A DNA stretch of 59,164 nucleotides from positions 1 to 59,164 of the forward strand of contig NZ_JADBGG010000029.1 of the NCBI RefSeq assembly GCF_014873765.1, read 5' to 3'. The notes beneath the pieces were generated by a model that saw nothing but the letters and a program-made list of their open reading frames with translations, did not search any database and had not been told where the DNA came from. Below, one piece after another: positions 33,664-45,274 of this stretch (positions within the stretch are counted from its first letter, which is position 1; the number at the start of each line of letters is the position of its first letter). Source of the DNA: Desulfomicrobium macestii. Lineage in GTDB: Bacteria > Desulfobacterota > Desulfovibrionia > Desulfovibrionales > Desulfomicrobiaceae. A program made the translations under genes and the position numbers.

Positions 33664-34701
33664 TCAGCGCTCGTTCATGGTGCAGACCCGGTTTCTCCCT
33701 CGCCCCTTGGCCCGGTACATGGCCTTGTCGGCCTCGTCGATGAGCCTGGCTCCCGCCTCGTCGGCCCACTTCCGTTTCAGCTCGGCCACGCCGATGGACA
33801 CGGTGATCTTGATTCCCTTCTGCAACACCTGCCCGTTGTGATCGCGGATGATGAAGTTGTAGTCCTCGATGATGGTGCGTAGGTTTTCCGCGTCTTCCGC
33901 CGCCTCGGCAAGCCCGACACCGGGCAAGGCGACCACGAACTCCTCACCCCCGAAACGGGCGGGAAAAAAGCTGCGATTGGGCATGGTGCCGTACTTTTGC
34001 GCGTAGCCGGTCAGCTTGCTGGCCACGGTGACCAGGGCCTGATCCCCTATACGATGGCCGTAGGAATCGTTGAAATCCTTGAAATGATCGATGTCGAGAA
34101 AAAGGAGGCTCATGGGGTTGCCCGTGACCATGTATTCGAGCAGCGTCGTCTGATAGTAGCGGTCGAAGGCCCGGCGGTTGCTGAGCTTGGTCAGGGAGTC
34201 GGTATAGCTCATCTCGACCAGGTCCCGGGTGTCCTGCTCCATGTGCGTGAGCACCTTCTCGAAGGCCGCCTTGATGCCAAGCACGATATCTTCCAGGGCG
34301 TTCTGTTCGGTCACGGTATGGATGGTCGTCTCCCGCAGATCCCGGACCTCCTTGGTCCGCATGAGATTCTGGGAGCGCACATGCTCGATGAGGGCCACGG
34401 TCTCGCGGAAGGTCTCCTCCAGCTTCTTGTTCCAGGGCTGATAGAGGATCTGTTCCTTGCGGCGCACTACATCCTTGAACTTGGCGTCGGAAAAATCCCC
34501 GTCGCGCACGATGTTCATGACCAGGGTCTGCATCTGGCGCTTCTGGTCGGCTGAAAGAAAATCGTATTCCGAAATGGAGCGCATATAGAGAATGAGCGCG
34601 CCCCACTTGGAATTGGACGGCACTCCCGCCTTTATGAGTGAATTTACAACCTCGTGCGAACAAAAGAAGTTTTCCTGCTGCATGCTCATTGTTCGATCCA
34701 T
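33664..34701 (-). CDS. GGDEF-domain protein, probable diguanylate cyclase
   Basis: A 345-aa soluble protein. The C-terminal 170 residues form a GGDEF domain with the active-site variant GGEEF (PARFGGEEFVVALPG) and the DSLTKLSNRRAFD entry motif, so c-di-GMP synthesis is expected. The inhibitory I-site position reads NRSF rather than RxxD, so feedback inhibition is probably lost. The N-terminal 160 residues are helical, not recognised, and may be a sensory or dimerisation segment. Start ATG 34701; ATG codons 12 and 18 nt further in are alternatives, as none has a good ribosome site. It might feed the lap system, but no linkage is visible. Confidence 0.88.
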   Translation of the reverse strand: MDRTMSMQQENFFCSHEVVNSLIKAGVPSNSKWGALILYMRSISEYDFLSADQKRQMQTLVMNIVRDGDFSDAKFKDVVRRKEQILYQPWNKKLEETFRETVALIEHVRSQNLMRTKEVRDLRETTIHTVTEQNALEDIVLGIKAAFEKVLTHMEQDTRDLVEMSYTDSLTKLSNRRAFDRYYQTTLLEYMVTGNPMSLLFLDIDHFKDFNDSYGHRIGDQALVTVASKLTGYAQKYGTMPNRSFFPARFGGEEFVVALPGVGLAEAAEDAENLRTIIEDYNFIIRDHNGQVLQKGIKITVSIGVAELKRKWADEAGARLIDEADKAMYRAKGRGRNRVCTMNER

Positions 34702-34719
34702 TTTGGTTGACTGCTCGCT

Positions 34720-35292
34720 CTATTCTCCGAAGGAGCGTCCGATCTCGAACGCCTGCCCCACATATTCGCCCACGGTGTGATAGGCCCTGGTCACTGGGGT
34801 GAATATGATCGGCATGACCTTGGCCGCGTCGGGATAGCCTTTCTCGTCGAGGACCTCCGCATCCGCCTTGACATCGACGATTTCTCCAATGAACTGGATA
34901 TGCATGCCAAGCTCCACGGTGCGCAGCAAGGTGCACTCGAGCACCAGCGGAAATTCTCCCACATAGGGGGCGTCGACCAGTTCCGAACGCACCGGGGTCA
35001 AACCCGTGGCCGCGAACTTGTCCACATCTTTTCCCGATGCAATGCCAAAATAATCGGCTTGCGCCGCGAACGCGACCGAAGGCACGCTGATGGTGAACGC
35101 ACGGCGCGCCAAGATGGATGCATAACTGTGACGGTCTTCACGCAGGGAGACGGTGATACATGGCGGCTTGGAACAGCATATTCCGCCCCAGGCAGCAGCC
35201 ATGGCGTTGGCATTGCCTTTTTCATCATAGGAACCGACAATCCATAACGGCGCAGGCTGGGCCAGCGTTTTCGCACCAAGAGAAATTTTCAT
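34720..35292 (-). CDS. Flavin reductase-like (FMN-binding split barrel) protein
   Basis: A 190-aa protein of the flavin reductase-like family (DIM6/NTAB group). Features are LGAKTLAQPAPLWIVGSYD, the NANAMAAAWGGICCSKPP segment typical of the FMN-binding barrel, and FTISVPS. Members reduce flavins or serve as flavoproteins of unknown partner, and are frequent in anaerobes. The start is set at ATG 35292 with GGAG 6 nt upstream; a longer frame to 35340 lacks support. It ends 18 bp before the GGDEF gene start and may be cotranscribed with it. Confidence 0.85.
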   Translation of the reverse strand: MKISLGAKTLAQPAPLWIVGSYDEKGNANAMAAAWGGICCSKPPCITVSLREDRHSYASILARRAFTISVPSVAFAAQADYFGIASGKDVDKFAATGLTPVRSELVDAPYVGEFPLVLECTLLRTVELGMHIQFIGEIVDVKADAEVLDEKGYPDAAKVMPIIFTPVTRAYHTVGEYVGQAFEIGRSFGE

Positions 35293-35420
35293 CACCATCT
35301 CCGTAATACAATAATATTCATCTTGCATTTTTCCTGCCACTTGTCAGACATTCTCATATGGTTATAAGAAGCATCCCGCAAGTCAAATGTCATCCTTCAA
35401 CCGTTCACAACAGAGACTTC

Positions 35421-38162
35421 ATGGACACCAAAGTCATACATATCGCCGGCGCGCGTCAGCATAACCTGAAGAACCTGACCCTGGACATCCCCCGCGACAA
35501 ACTGGTCGTGGTCTGCGGCCCTTCCGGTTCGGGCAAGTCCACCCTGGCCTTCGACATCGTCTACGCCGAAGGGCAGAGACGCTATGTCGAATCCCTGTCC
35601 GCCTACGCCCGCCAGTTCCTGCCGCAAATGGACAAGCCGGCCATCGACCTCATCGAGGGACTGACCCCTGCCATATCCCTGGAACAGCAGACCCTGTCCA
35701 AGAACCCGCGTTCCACCGTGGCCACGGTCACGGAAATCTACGATTTTCTGCGCGTATTCTATGCCCGCCTCGGCACGCCCTGCTGCCCGGATTGCGGCGT
35801 GCCCATCGCGGCCCAGAGCAGCGACGAGATCATGGAGCGCATCCTCGGCCTGCCGGAAGGGACGAAATTCATGCTTCTGGCGCCCCTGATCGATCACAAG
35901 AAGGGCACCCACGCCGATCTCTTCAAGAAGCTCAAGACCCAGGGCTTTGTCCGCGCCAGAATCAACGGCGAGGTGACAAACCTCGATCCGGTCCCGGAAC
36001 TGGCCAAAAACCTGAAACACAACATCGACCTGGTCGTGGATCGTCTGGTCTTGAAACCCGACATGCGCAAACGCCTGGCCGACTCCGTGGAACTGGGCCT
36101 CAAGTCCGGCGAGGGGCGCATCATCGTCTCCATCATCGGCGGCGAAGACATCTTCTTCTCCACTGACGCCGTTTGCCCCAAATGCAACATCAGCCTGCCC
36201 AAGCCGAGCCCCCAGCTCTTCTCTTTCAACAGCCCGCAGGGAGCCTGCCCGCACTGCTCGGGACTGGGAGCCGTCGAATACTACGAACCGCTGCTGCTCG
36301 CTCCCAACGGAGGGCTGTCCCTGCGCCAGGGCGCCATCCTGCCCTGGAAGGGGCGGGCTTTCGAGCGTCACGTCCAGGACCTGAAGGAACTGGGGCTCAA
36401 ACACGGCTTTGCCCTGGACACACCGCTGCATGACTTCACGCCCGAGGCCCGGCACGCCCTGTTCCACGGGGACGCTGCGTGGCCGGGGGTGATCCATTTT
36501 CTCGAACAGGGCGGAGGTCTCGGACATATCTGGCGCGACGAACTGTCCCGCTACCGTCAGACCATGGCCTGCCCGTCCTGCCACGGAGCACGCCTGCGGC
36601 CCGAATCCCTGGCCGTGCGCATCGACGGCCTGAACATTTTCGACTTCTGCTCGCTGCCCATCACCCGGGCCCTGAGCTGGCTGCAAGGCCTGCACTTCTC
36701 CGGCGTGAATGTGGAGATCAGCACCCCGCTCCTGAAGGAACTTCGGCACCGGCTTGAATTTCTGGTCAACGTCGGGCTCGACTACATCAACCTGGCCCGG
36801 AACATGACCACCCTGTCCGGCGGCGAGGCCCAGCGCATCCGCCTGGCCGGACAGCTCGGCTCGGGGCTGGTCGGGGTGACCTACGTTCTGGACGAGCCGA
36901 GCATCGGCCTGCACCCCCGCGACAACCAACGCCTCATCAACACCCTGCGCCAGCTTCAGGGGCGCGGCAACACGGTGCTCGTGGTCGAACACGACGAGCC
37001 GACCATCCGCGCCGCCGATCACGTGCTGGAACTGGGCCCCGGTTCGGGCTTTCTGGGCGGGGAGCTGGTCTTTTCCGGATCTCCCGAGGATTTGGTGGGA
37101 AAATCAAAAAGCCTGACCGGCAAATACCTGCGCGGCGAACTGCGCATCGCAAGGCCCGCCAAACGCAGGACCTCGGACCGGGCCATCACCCTGCGCGGCG
37201 TGACCACGAACAACCTGCGCGGCATCGACGCCCGCTTTCCGCTGGGCACCCTGGTCTGCATCACCGGAGTCTCCGGCTCGGGCAAAAGCTCGCTGGTCAT
37301 GGACTCGCTCTACAAGCATCTGGCCCTGGCCCAGGGGCTCAAGGTGGACAACCCCGGCACCATCGGCGGCATCGAAGGCGCCGGAGCCGTGGAAAAAATC
37401 ATTTCCATCGACCAGAGCCCCATCGGCCGCACCCCACGCTCCAACCCGGCCACCTACACCAAGATCTTCGACGAAATCCGGGCCATCTTCGCCGGAAGCA
37501 AGGACGCCAAGAAGCGCGGCTACAACGTCGGCAGGTTCAGCTTCAACGTGCGCGGCGGCCGCTGCGAAGCCTGTCAGGGCGACGGACAAATCCGGGTCGA
37601 GATGCATTTTCTGCCCGACGTCTTCGTGACCTGCGAGGTCTGCGGAGGCAGGCGCTACAACCGCGAGACCCTGGACATCCTGTACCGCGACAAGTCCATT
37701 GCCGACGTGCTTGAAATGACCGTGAGACAGGCGCGGCAATTCTTCGCCAACCATTCGGCCCTGGAACGCAAACTCGGCGTGCTGGAGGAGGTGGGCCTTG
37801 AGTACATCCGTCTGGGCCAGCCCGCGACGACCCTGTCCGGCGGCGAGGCCCAACGCATCAAGATCTCGCGCGAGCTCGGCAAACGCAGCCTGCCGGGGAC
37901 GCTGTACATCCTTGATGAACCGACCACCGGCCTGCACATGCACGAGGTCGGCAAGCTCATCTCCGTACTGCACACCCTGGTCGACAAGGGAGCCTCGGTC
38001 ATTGTCATCGAACACAATCTCGACGTGGTCGCCGCCTCGGACCATGTCATCGATCTTGGGCCCGGCGGGGGAGAAAACGGAGGCCTCATCGTGGCCGAGG
38101 GCACGCCGGAGGACCTCACAAACAACCCCGGCTCGGTCACGGGGCCTTTCCTGGAGCTGTAA
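35421..38162 (+). CDS. uvrA: Excinuclease ABC subunit A
   Basis: A 913-aa damage-recognition ATPase of nucleotide-excision repair. Two ABC modules are present: Walker [14 protein letters not shown] near residue 35 and [13 protein letters not shown] in the second half, signatures [12 protein letters not shown] and [12 protein letters not shown], and Walker B segments [11 protein letters not shown] and [11 protein letters not shown]. Zinc-binding cysteine pairs occur (CPDC, CPKC/CPHC, CEAC/CEVC). The start is placed at [10 protein letters not shown] (35421) by family alignment; the frame is open to 35358 but with no ribosome site. It is monocistronic, with a terminator shared with hldD. Confidence 0.96.
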   Translation: MDTKVIHIAGARQHNLKNLTLDIPRDKLVVVCGPSGSGKSTLAFDIVYAEGQRRYVESLSAYARQFLPQMDKPAIDLIEGLTPAISLEQQTLSKNPRSTVATVTEIYDFLRVFYARLGTPCCPDCGVPIAAQSSDEIMERILGLPEGTKFMLLAPLIDHKKGTHADLFKKLKTQGFVRARINGEVTNLDPVPELAKNLKHNIDLVVDRLVLKPDMRKRLADSVELGLKSGEGRIIVSIIGGEDIFFSTDAVCPKCNISLPKPSPQLFSFNSPQGACPHCSGLGAVEYYEPLLLAPNGGLSLRQGAILPWKGRAFERHVQDLKELGLKHGFALDTPLHDFTPEARHALFHGDAAWPGVIHFLEQGGGLGHIWRDELSRYRQTMACPSCHGARLRPESLAVRIDGLNIFDFCSLPITRALSWLQGLHFSGVNVEISTPLLKELRHRLEFLVNVGLDYINLARNMTTLSGGEAQRIRLAGQLGSGLVGVTYVLDEPSIGLHPRDNQRLINTLRQLQGRGNTVLVVEHDEPTIRAADHVLELGPGSGFLGGELVFSGSPEDLVGKSKSLTGKYLRGELRIARPAKRRTSDRAITLRGVTTNNLRGIDARFPLGTLVCITGVSGSGKSSLVMDSLYKHLALAQGLKVDNPGTIGGIEGAGAVEKIISIDQSPIGRTPRSNPATYTKIFDEIRAIFAGSKDAKKRGYNVGRFSFNVRGGRCEACQGDGQIRVEMHFLPDVFVTCEVCGGRRYNRETLDILYRDKSIADVLEMTVRQARQFFANHSALERKLGVLEEVGLEYIRLGQPATTLSGGEAQRIKISRELGKRSLPGTLYILDEPTTGLHMHEVGKLISVLHTLVDKGASVIVIEHNLDVVAASDHVIDLGPGGGENGGLIVAEGTPEDLTNNPGSVTGPFLEL

Positions 38163-38260
38163 AGCCTGACCGGGAAGGCCATGCCAGGCGCAGGTCATGG
38201 AGCAGCCTGCACGGGCCTCAATCGACACGCCGCAAAATCAGAGCGCATCGCCACGAAAAC

Positions 38261-38298
38261 AGAACGGGCGGCCGGGGAAATCCCAGGCCGCCCGTTCT
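38261..38298. terminator. Bidirectional terminator between uvrA and hldD
   Basis: A perfect 13-bp stem AGAACGGGCGGCC/GGCCGCCCGTTCT with a 12-nt loop. Short T-rich tracts follow on both strands. It lies between the convergent stops of uvrA and hldD. Confidence 0.8.
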
Positions 38299-38316
38299 GT
38301 TTCAATTCGAAAGAAA

Positions 38317-39300
38317 TCAGTATCTTGACGTCAGATGTGCATAGGCCTGCATCAGATAGTTCTGCACATAGTCGGTCACCCCTTCCTCCAGCGGCCTGAA
38401 GTTCACATCGCAGCCGCGACCGGCGAGCTTGGTCAGGTCGGCGCAGGTGTAGTACTGATATTTGCCGCGCAGGTTGTCCGGCATGTCCACGTATTCGATC
38501 TGCGGTTCCCGTCCCATGGCCGCGAACACGCCTCGCGCCAGATCGTTCCAGGTCCGGGCCTGTCCGGTGCCTACGTTGAAAATGCCTCCCACGTCCGGAT
38601 TCTTGATCAGCCAGTCGATGACCTGCACGCAATCCTTGATGTAGACGAAGTCCCGGCGCTGCTCGCCATCGGCGTATTCCTCGCGGTAGGACTTGAAGAG
38701 CTTCAGCTTCCCGGTCTGGCGGATCTGGGTGAAGGCCTTGCAGACCACGGAGCGCATGTCGTCCTTGTGGTATTCGTTGGGGCCGAAGACATTGAAGAAT
38801 TTGAGCCCGGCCATCTGGTCCAGCAGCCCGTCGCCCTTGAGCCAGAGGTCGAAAAGATGCTTGGAATAGCCGTACATGTTGAGCGGATGCAGGCCTTCCA
38901 TAGCGGTATCCGAGTCGTCGAAGCCACGGCTGCCGTCGCCATAGGTGGCGGCGGAGCTGGCATAGATGAAGCGCGCATTGCGCTCCTGGGCGAAGCGGCA
39001 CATGGCCTTGGAATATTCCAGATTGTTGCGGATGAGATAGTCGCAGTCGGCTTCCGTGGTCGCGGAGCAGGCGCCCATGTGGATCACGGCCTCGATCCGG
39101 CCTTCCATATACCTGGTGTTGAGCAAATCCAGGAATTTGTCTTTCTGGATATAACGGTGATAGGCCAGCCCGACCAGATTGCGCCATTTGTTCGTGGATG
39201 CCAGGTTGTCGACCACGACGATGTCCCTGTATCCCTGTCGGTTCAATTCCCAAACCATGGCGCTGCCGATGAAGCCCGCGCCGCCGGTGATTATGATCAT
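38317..39300 (-). CDS. hldD: ADP-L-glycero-D-manno-heptose 6-epimerase
   Basis: A 327-aa SDR-type epimerase making the heptose of the LPS inner core. NAD-binding MIIITGGAGFIGS, IHMGACSATTE, the catalytic MYGYSKHLFD (YxxxK) and FFNVFGPNEYHK are typical of HldD/RfaD. Length matches the family. It implies an LPS-bearing outer membrane. No other LPS gene is adjacent. Confidence 0.94.
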   Translation of the reverse strand: MIIITGGAGFIGSAMVWELNRQGYRDIVVVDNLASTNKWRNLVGLAYHRYIQKDKFLDLLNTRYMEGRIEAVIHMGACSATTEADCDYLIRNNLEYSKAMCRFAQERNARFIYASSAATYGDGSRGFDDSDTAMEGLHPLNMYGYSKHLFDLWLKGDGLLDQMAGLKFFNVFGPNEYHKDDMRSVVCKAFTQIRQTGKLKLFKSYREEYADGEQRRDFVYIKDCVQVIDWLIKNPDVGGIFNVGTGQARTWNDLARGVFAAMGREPQIEYVDMPDNLRGKYQYYTCADLTKLAGRGCDVNFRPLEEGVTDYVQNYLMQAYAHLTSRY

Positions 39301-39497
39301 AAATCCCCCTTCAAATCTTCTTCACCCGCCCCTAGCCCGAAACCCCTGCCGGGGCAAGACGCCCTGCATCCAGACGGCGAGGATTCCCGCTGCCAAAAGC
39401 CGGGGCCGCTGCAAAAATGCCGGGCAACCGGGCCTTGGTTTTTGCCGGGTCTTTGGCTAGAGTGTCTTCTTTTCACCCCATGCTACAGGAGCTCCCC

Positions 39498-40139
39498 ATG
39501 CTAGCCATCCTTGACTACAAGGCCGGCAATCTGACCAGTGTCAAGCGCGCACTCGATTATCTCTCCATCCCGTGCACCATCACCGCCGACGCTCACGCCA
39601 TCGCGGACTGCCAGGGCCTCATCTTCCCCGGCGTCGGCGCCGCCGGTTCGGCCATGGCCAATCTGCACCAATCCGGCCTGCGCGACGTCATGGCCCGGGA
39701 AATCGCGGCCGGCAAACCGCTTCTGGGCATTTGCCTGGGCTGCCAGATCCTGCTCGAATACAGCCCGGAGAACGACACCAAGACCCTCGGCCTCATTCCC
39801 GGTCGCTGCGACATCTTCACCCCGGACCTGACCGAAGAAGACGGTACGCCCATCAGCATCCCGCACATGGGCTGGAACACCGTGAACACCAAAAAGCCGT
39901 GCCCGCTCTTCAACGGCATCTCCCCCGAGAGCGAATTCTATTTCGTGCACAGCTACTACCCGAATCCGGCTCCGGAGTTCGTCATCGCCACCACGTATTA
40001 CGGCCGGGAATTCTGTTCCGTACATGGCCGCGACGGCCTGTGGTCGGCCCAGTTCCACCCGGAGAAGAGCGGACGGCCGGGCCTGAAGATGCTTTCAAAC
40101 TTTTACGATTACTGCAGGGAGGCGGCCAATGCTCAGTAA
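39498..40139 (+). CDS. hisH: Imidazole glycerol phosphate synthase glutaminase subunit HisH
   Basis: A 213-aa class I glutamine amidotransferase that supplies ammonia to HisF in histidine synthesis. The catalytic Cys is in [12 protein letters not shown], and the His/Glu pair in FHPEKSG. The oxyanion region IPHMGWN is present. The start at 39498 ([11 protein letters not shown]) has AGGAG 8 nt upstream; the open frame to 39417 is not needed. It overlaps hisF by 11 bp, so the two subunits are translationally coupled. Confidence 0.95.
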   Translation: MLAILDYKAGNLTSVKRALDYLSIPCTITADAHAIADCQGLIFPGVGAAGSAMANLHQSGLRDVMAREIAAGKPLLGICLGCQILLEYSPENDTKTLGLIPGRCDIFTPDLTEEDGTPISIPHMGWNTVNTKKPCPLFNGISPESEFYFVHSYYPNPAPEFVIATTYYGREFCSVHGRDGLWSAQFHPEKSGRPGLKMLSNFYDYCREAANAQ

Positions 40140-40908
40140 ACGCATCATTCCCTGCCTCGATGTCCGGAACGGCAAGCTGACCAAGGGCATCAAATTCGAG
40201 GGCAACATCGACATCGGCGACCCCGTTGAGACCGCTCGGCGCTACTACGAGGAAGGCGCGGACGAGATCGTCTTCTACGACATCACGGCCTCGCACGAGG
40301 GCCGGGGCATCATGCTCAAGGTCGTGGAGAACGTAGCCTCCCAGATCTTCATTCCCTTCTCCGTGGGCGGAGGCATCTCCACCGTGGCCGACATGCGCGA
40401 CGTGCTCCTGGCCGGAGCCGAAAAGATCTCCGTCAACTCGGCGGCGGTCAAAACCCCCCACATCATCTCCGAAGGCGCGGCGGCCTTCGGCTCCCAGTGC
40501 ATCGTCGTGGGCATGGACGTGCTGCGCGTAGCGAAAAGCGAAGCCATCCCCTCGGGCTACGAGATCGTCATCCACGGCGGCCGCAAGCACATGGGCATCG
40601 ACGCCCTGTGGTGGGCCAAAGAGGTGGAACGCCTGGGCGCGGGCGAACTGTGCATCAACTCCATCGACGCCGACGGCACCAAGGACGGCTATGAGCTGAC
40701 CCTGACCCGCCTCATCGCGGACAACGTGCGCATCCCGATCATCGCCTCGGGCGGGGCGGGCAATCCCCAGCACATGGTCGACGCCGTGACAAAGGGACGC
40801 GCCTCGGCCGCGCTCATCGCCTCCATCGTGCATTACGGCGAATATACCGTCACGGACCTCAAGAACCACATGGCCGAAAAAGGGGTCAAGGTCCGCCGGA
40901 TCTGGTGA
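40129..40908 (+). CDS. hisF: Imidazole glycerol phosphate synthase cyclase subunit HisF
   Basis: A 259-aa TIM-barrel enzyme forming IGP and AICAR from PRFAR and ammonia. The catalytic Asp lies in [15 protein letters not shown], the second Asp in VVGMDVLRV, and phosphate-binding loops in VGGGIS and [10 protein letters not shown]. HisH/HisF pairs outside a full his operon may also serve sugar amination pathways, but the sequence looks like standard HisF. The other histidine genes are not in the window. A strong terminator follows 12 bp downstream. Confidence 0.94.
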   Translation: MLSKRIIPCLDVRNGKLTKGIKFEGNIDIGDPVETARRYYEEGADEIVFYDITASHEGRGIMLKVVENVASQIFIPFSVGGGISTVADMRDVLLAGAEKISVNSAAVKTPHIISEGAAAFGSQCIVVGMDVLRVAKSEAIPSGYEIVIHGGRKHMGIDALWWAKEVERLGAGELCINSIDADGTKDGYELTLTRLIADNVRIPIIASGGAGNPQHMVDAVTKGRASAALIASIVHYGEYTVTDLKNHMAEKGVKVRRIW

Positions 40909-40920
40909 CCTTGGAGTGTC

Positions 40921-40971
40921 CTCAAAACACGAAAGCCTCCGCGTTCAAAGCGGGGGCTTTCGTGTTTTGAG
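40921..40971. terminator. Long bidirectional terminator hairpin
   Basis: A 22-bp stem with one T-G pair and a 7-nt loop, with A-rich and T-rich ends (CTCAAAACACG and CGTGTTTTGAG). It separates hisF from the convergent histidine kinase gene. Confidence 0.9.
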
Positions 40972-41008
40972 GGGAAAAAGGCAGGCCTGACATCCGCAGG
41001 AAGCAACG

Positions 41009-44000
41009 TTATCCGTTTTCCGTGGTGGAAGCACGCCTCAGCTTGGCGATGGCGTTAACCAGATCGGTCATGCCAACCGGCTTGGGCAGGTAATCGTCCA
41101 TTCCCGCCTCCAGAAACGACTCGCGATCCCCGCTCATGGCGTGAGCGGTCAGGGCGATTATAGGGATGTTTTTCTTTGGACCGGACAAGGCGCGAATTTT
41201 CCTGGTCGCTTCGACACCGCTCATGACCGGCATCTGCACATCCATGAGAATGCAGTCAAAATCTCCTGTCAGCAGCAAATCAAGTACCTCCTGGCCATTG
41301 CAAGCAAGCGCGACCTCATGCCCGGACCTTTCGAGCAGAGTTCGCATGGCCAGTTGGTTGATGGCCTCGTCCTCGGCCAACAGAATGCGCAGAGGCCGTC
41401 CCGCGCCAGTCTCCACAACTTCCGCATAAGTTTCCGCGAGCGGGCAATATTCACTGGCGGCGCGCAGGGGCAGTGTGACGCGCACGGACGTTCCCGTTCC
41501 GGCGGCGCTCTTGACCTCGATGCTTCCATGCATGAGTTCCACCAGTCGGCGAACAATGGTCAGGCCAAGCCCGGCGCCTTCGTATCTGCGGGTGTGGGAA
41601 CCCTCCACCTGCCTGAACGGCTCGAACACACCAGAGAGCATCTGCTCAGGGATGCCCACACCCGTGTCGGCAACATGCATGCTGACGCCCCCCGACAGGC
41701 AAGGGTCTGCGTGCAGAGGGGACAATTCGACTGTCACGCCCCCCTGATCCGTATATTTCAAGGCATTGCCGACCAGATTGAACAGAATTTGACGCACCCG
41801 CGCCTCATCGCCGACGAGTTGCGCTGACAGGCCTGGATGAATGACGCAATCGAGCGAAAGCCCTTTCTCACGCGCAGGGATCGCAAACAGCTCCACGACC
41901 GAATCGACAAGCTCGGGCACACTGAACGGGGCCTCAAGGATGCTCATCTTCCCGGCCTCGATCCTGGAGATGTCCAGGATGTCGGTCAGCAGCCGCGTCA
42001 GGCGAATGGCTGAAGTGATGGATAGGTCCACGAACCGCCTCTGCTCCGGGTCCAGGCTGGTCTGCCGCAAAAGCTGCATCATGCCTTGAATGCCGTTGAG
42101 CGGAGTGCGGATTTCATGGCTCATGTTGGCCAGAAATTCCGTCTTGACCGTGTTGGCGGCTTCGGCGGCTTCCTTGGCGTCCAGCAAGGCCGCCTCGGCC
42201 ATTTTGCGCTCCGTGATATCGATCTCGACCCCGTCCCAGACCACGCGATCAGCGGACAGCATGCGTGGAGCCGAGGCCAGATGGCTCCAGCGCACAGTTC
42301 CCGACGGCAGGCGGAATCGAACTTCGGCCTGAAAAAGCGACCGGGCCGATTCGGCCTGAGCCTGACGTTTGGACAAGAACGCCCGGTCCTCGGGCTCGAC
42401 CTGCGCGTAGATGACCGAAGCATCATCCATCACCTCCTGCACGCTCACCTCATGCAGAAGTTCGACGCCCGCGCTAACGTACGAAAATCGCCGATGTCCG
42501 CCACCAAGGTCGGTCTCCAGCTGATAGACGAGCCCGCCGGGCAGATTGTCGCTGAGCGTCCGCAGTCGTTCCTCGCTTTCCCGCAAGGCCTCCTCGGCCC
42601 GCTTGCGCGCGGTGACGTCGCGGTAGATTGATTGATAGGTCCCGTCCGGCATCATCTTGCTGCGCATCTCGACATGAAGTTCGGACCCGTCCGCTCGCAG
42701 CAGTGTGCGCTCTCTTTGCACAATCTCGCCCTTCTCCAGCAAATTGAAGCTCAGAGGCGCTTTCGCCAGGCTCTCAGGCTTGAACGGAAGACCGCTGACA
42801 TGCTTGCCGAGCAGGTCCGAGCGTTTCAGGCCGAGAAGATCGCACATGCATTCGTTGGCGCCGATGATCACGCCCTCATGAGAGCCAAGGAGAATTCCGT
42901 CCACGGCCAGTTCGACCAGGGTCCGATACCGGGCTTCGCTTTCGCCGAGAGCCGCCTCGGCTCGTTGCCGCTCGCCCAGCTCCTGCTGCATTGCCTGCAT
43001 GGTATCGGACAGCTGCAGGGCCATCCGATTGAAGGAGCGGGTCAGGCTTTGGACCTCTGAAAACCGGGAGGACTCATTTATCCTTTCCAGGCCCCCACCT
43101 TCGGCCAATCGTCCGGCCGCGGCGTCAAGCCTTGAGATGGGACTGACGATACGGCGAGCCAGCAGGGCCCCGACGAACAACGCCAAAATGAGAACCCCCG
43201 GAATCAAGATCATGCTGACGCGGGCATTTTCCCCGATTTTGGCCATGAAATCCGCTTCCGGAACCACGACGACGATGAGCCAGTCAATGCCCAGAGGATC
43301 GCGAAGCGGAGAGGCCGTCATCAGAATTTTCCGGCCCCGGTCGGTAAAATCAAGGTGGTGCTCCGCGTCGATCCGATCAAGCGCGCCGAATTTGGAGGTC
43401 AGGGTTTGCACCGCGCCGCGCACCAGCGGGTCCCGGCTATGCACACCCCAAAGACGTCGGCTTGGATTGCCGTCTCTGCCCGGTATGAAGAGCGGTTCCG
43501 TGCCCGAACCGGCCACCATCAGGCCCGAGCGCTCCACGATGAAAGCCTTTCCGGCGCTGCCAATGCGCAGCCGTTGCAAAAAGGCGGTGAGCTGGGACAA
43601 GAAAACATCCACGGACACCACGCCAATCGTCCGACCCCGATCGTCAAACACCGGGCGGCTGGCGGCAAGGGCCAGATCCTGGCCGGTAAAAAGCACATAG
43701 ACATCGCTCCAGACCGGCCCTTCCGCGAGCAGGGCCTTGGCATACCACGGGCGCGTCCGCGCATCGAAGCTGGTCACACTGGCCATTTCCTCGCCCTGGT
43801 TGCCAAGTGAATCCATGGCAAACTTACGAAAAACACCGGCCTTGAAATCGTCTGTGCGGATGGAATACTTGAAGCCATGCTCCGGATCCCGGCCACTGTT
43901 GGCAAGGCCACCCTGAACATTTCCGAAATAGATGCTCGACACGGAAGGAAAAAGATCCACCTGCTCGGCAAACCTCGCAACCAGCTGCTCGGGATCGGCG

Positions 44001-44254
44001 GCGGACACGAGCCCGCCTTGCAGGGCCCGCGCGTTGCCACGATTTATTTCATGGGGCAGTCGAAGAAAGTCCAGCAGATGCTCGAAAATACGATGGGAAA
44101 CTTCCTTGCGCAGCTGCAGGCCGACATCCCCGACCGCCTCACGGCTCCCGGTGAATGAAACCCAGCTGATCAGGATGGTGGAAAAAAGAATGACGCAGAC
44201 CAGAAGCAACGGGATCGAGGTGCGAAGAGAAATGCCGCCGCCAAAAAATCTCAT
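41009..44254 (-). CDS. Membrane hybrid sensor histidine kinase (dCache-HAMP-PAS-PAS-HisKA-HATPase-REC)
   Basis: A 1081-aa hybrid kinase. Transmembrane helix at about 12-33, periplasmic double-Cache region to about 340 ([19 protein letters not shown]), second helix at about 350-370, HAMP, two PAS domains (about 440-690), phosphoacceptor His in [14 protein letters not shown]1/G2 boxes ([30 protein letters not shown]), and a receiver with Asp in [13 protein letters not shown] and Lys in DYLPKPVG. The Cache domain suggests a small-molecule ligand such as an organic or amino acid, but this is not decided by sequence. No output regulator lies adjacent. Confidence 0.93.
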   Translation of the reverse strand: MRFFGGGISLRTSIPLLLVCVILFSTILISWVSFTGSREAVGDVGLQLRKEVSHRIFEHLLDFLRLPHEINRGNARALQGGLVSAADPEQLVARFAEQVDLFPSVSSIYFGNVQGGLANSGRDPEHGFKYSIRTDDFKAGVFRKFAMDSLGNQGEEMASVTSFDARTRPWYAKALLAEGPVWSDVYVLFTGQDLALAASRPVFDDRGRTIGVVSVDVFLSQLTAFLQRLRIGSAGKAFIVERSGLMVAGSGTEPLFIPGRDGNPSRRLWGVHSRDPLVRGAVQTLTSKFGALDRIDAEHHLDFTDRGRKILMTASPLRDPLGIDWLIVVVVPEADFMAKIGENARVSMILIPGVLILALFVGALLARRIVSPISRLDAAAGRLAEGGGLERINESSRFSEVQSLTRSFNRMALQLSDTMQAMQQELGERQRAEAALGESEARYRTLVELAVDGILLGSHEGVIIGANECMCDLLGLKRSDLLGKHVSGLPFKPESLAKAPLSFNLLEKGEIVQRERTLLRADGSELHVEMRSKMMPDGTYQSIYRDVTARKRAEEALRESEERLRTLSDNLPGGLVYQLETDLGGGHRRFSYVSAGVELLHEVSVQEVMDDASVIYAQVEPEDRAFLSKRQAQAESARSLFQAEVRFRLPSGTVRWSHLASAPRMLSADRVVWDGVEIDITERKMAEAALLDAKEAAEAANTVKTEFLANMSHEIRTPLNGIQGMMQLLRQTSLDPEQRRFVDLSITSAIRLTRLLTDILDISRIEAGKMSILEAPFSVPELVDSVVELFAIPAREKGLSLDCVIHPGLSAQLVGDEARVRQILFNLVGNALKYTDQGGVTVELSPLHADPCLSGGVSMHVADTGVGIPEQMLSGVFEPFRQVEGSHTRRYEGAGLGLTIVRRLVELMHGSIEVKSAAGTGTSVRVTLPLRAASEYCPLAETYAEVVETGAGRPLRILLAEDEAINQLAMRTLLERSGHEVALACNGQEVLDLLLTGDFDCILMDVQMPVMSGVEATRKIRALSGPKKNIPIIALTAHAMSGDRESFLEAGMDDYLPKPVGMTDLVNAIAKLRRASTTENG

Positions 44255-44491
44255 GCGAAATGCTCGCTTCGGTCACGCCGCCAGGCATGTCCGACCGGCG
44301 CTACAGGCCCAAGGTTCGAACCCACGCCGGCTGCATGGCCAGTGTCGCGCAACGTGCAAGGAGAGTCGTGATTCATGGACAGCTTGTATGACAGGAGTTC
44401 AGACTCTGGCAAGACAGCCTTCAAGCGTCCAACCCATAACGGCCGGAGGCCAACACACCATGCAAACGTGACTCGTCCGGAACATGGGCGG

Positions 44492-44526
44492 AAAAAAGGC
44501 TGAACACCATGTGAACAGCCTTTTTT
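44492..44526. terminator. Bidirectional terminator
   Basis: AAAAAAGGCTG and CAGCCTTTTTT form the stem, with an inner CAC-CAT-GTG hairpin. It lies just downstream of the minus-strand satP stop. Bases 44255-44491, upstream of the kinase, hold no gene. Confidence 0.8.
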
Positions 44527-44562
44527 CATTGACGCAGCAGATCGCCGCTTTTCAACGCCCTG

Positions 44563-45150
44563 CTAAGAACGCGCGACAGGCCCCAGCGGAAGTACCGTGC
44601 GACCGTAAACCTCGTTCAAAACCTGCGCGATGGCCGTGTAAAAAGCGGAGAAGCCGCACAGAATGCCTACGTATCCGCCAATGACCTTGTACGCCGCGAT
44701 GTGGGTCAAGTCGCCTATGGCCAAAAGCCAAAACAGGGCGACCAGGGTGCCGAAGACGACCTGTAGGGCCCGGCTCAGACGGAAGGTTCCGATGAACATG
44801 CCGAAAGTGAAAAGCCCCCAGATGGCCAGATAAAAGCCCATGGCGGTTTCATCGGCCTTTTCGGCCAGCCCCAGGGCGGGCAGGGTCCAGATGGCCACGA
44901 GCGAGAGCCAGAAGGAACCGTAGGCGGTAAAGGCGGTCAGGCCGAATGTGTTGTTTTTCTTGGATTCGAGGATACCGGCGATGATCTGGGCAATGCCGCC
45001 CACGAAAATGCCCATGCCCAAAATCATGGAGTTGTTGGGATACAGACCCGCATTGTGGATGTTGAGCAAAATTGTGGTCAGCCCGAAACCCACCAGTCCC
45101 AGCGGAGCAGGATTGGCGGAAGTGTCCTTGATGCGCATTTCAGAGTTCAC
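44563..45150 (-). CDS. satP: Acetate/succinate transporter, GPR1/FUN34/YaaH family
   Basis: A 195-aa membrane protein with about six hydrophobic helices. It bears the family signature [11 protein letters not shown] near the N-terminus. Members such as SatP move acetate and succinate with protons; for a sulfate reducer excreting acetate, an export or uptake role is plausible (inference). The start ATG at 45150 leaves a few residues before the signature. It follows moaC with a terminator between. Confidence 0.9.
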   Translation of the reverse strand: MNSEMRIKDTSANPAPLGLVGFGLTTILLNIHNAGLYPNNSMILGMGIFVGGIAQIIAGILESKKNNTFGLTAFTAYGSFWLSLVAIWTLPALGLAEKADETAMGFYLAIWGLFTFGMFIGTFRLSRALQVVFGTLVALFWLLAIGDLTHIAAYKVIGGYVGILCGFSAFYTAIAQVLNEVYGRTVLPLGPVARS

Positions 45151-45215
45151 GAATAATCCTTGTTTGTTATAAAAAAATTACGTCCCGTTGTCGGAGTGAG
45201 ACAGGCCTTGGTTGC

Positions 45216-45247
45216 AAAAAAACGCGCTCTGGAAATCCAAAACGCGC
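45216..45247 (-). terminator. Terminator after moaC
   Basis: Minus strand: GCGC...TTGGA pairs with TCCAGAGCGC (imperfect) and is followed by seven T residues. Confidence 0.6.
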
Positions 45248-45274
45248 AATAATAATCTTTCGGGAGTGGAGATG

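Noticed and set aside
35397-37022. 541-aa minus-strand open frame opposite uvrA
   Set aside because: Shadow of uvrA; no family features.
44300-44340. GGTTCGAACCC element suggesting a tRNA T-arm
   Set aside because: No matching T-stem, acceptor stem or anticodon arm could be folded on either strand.
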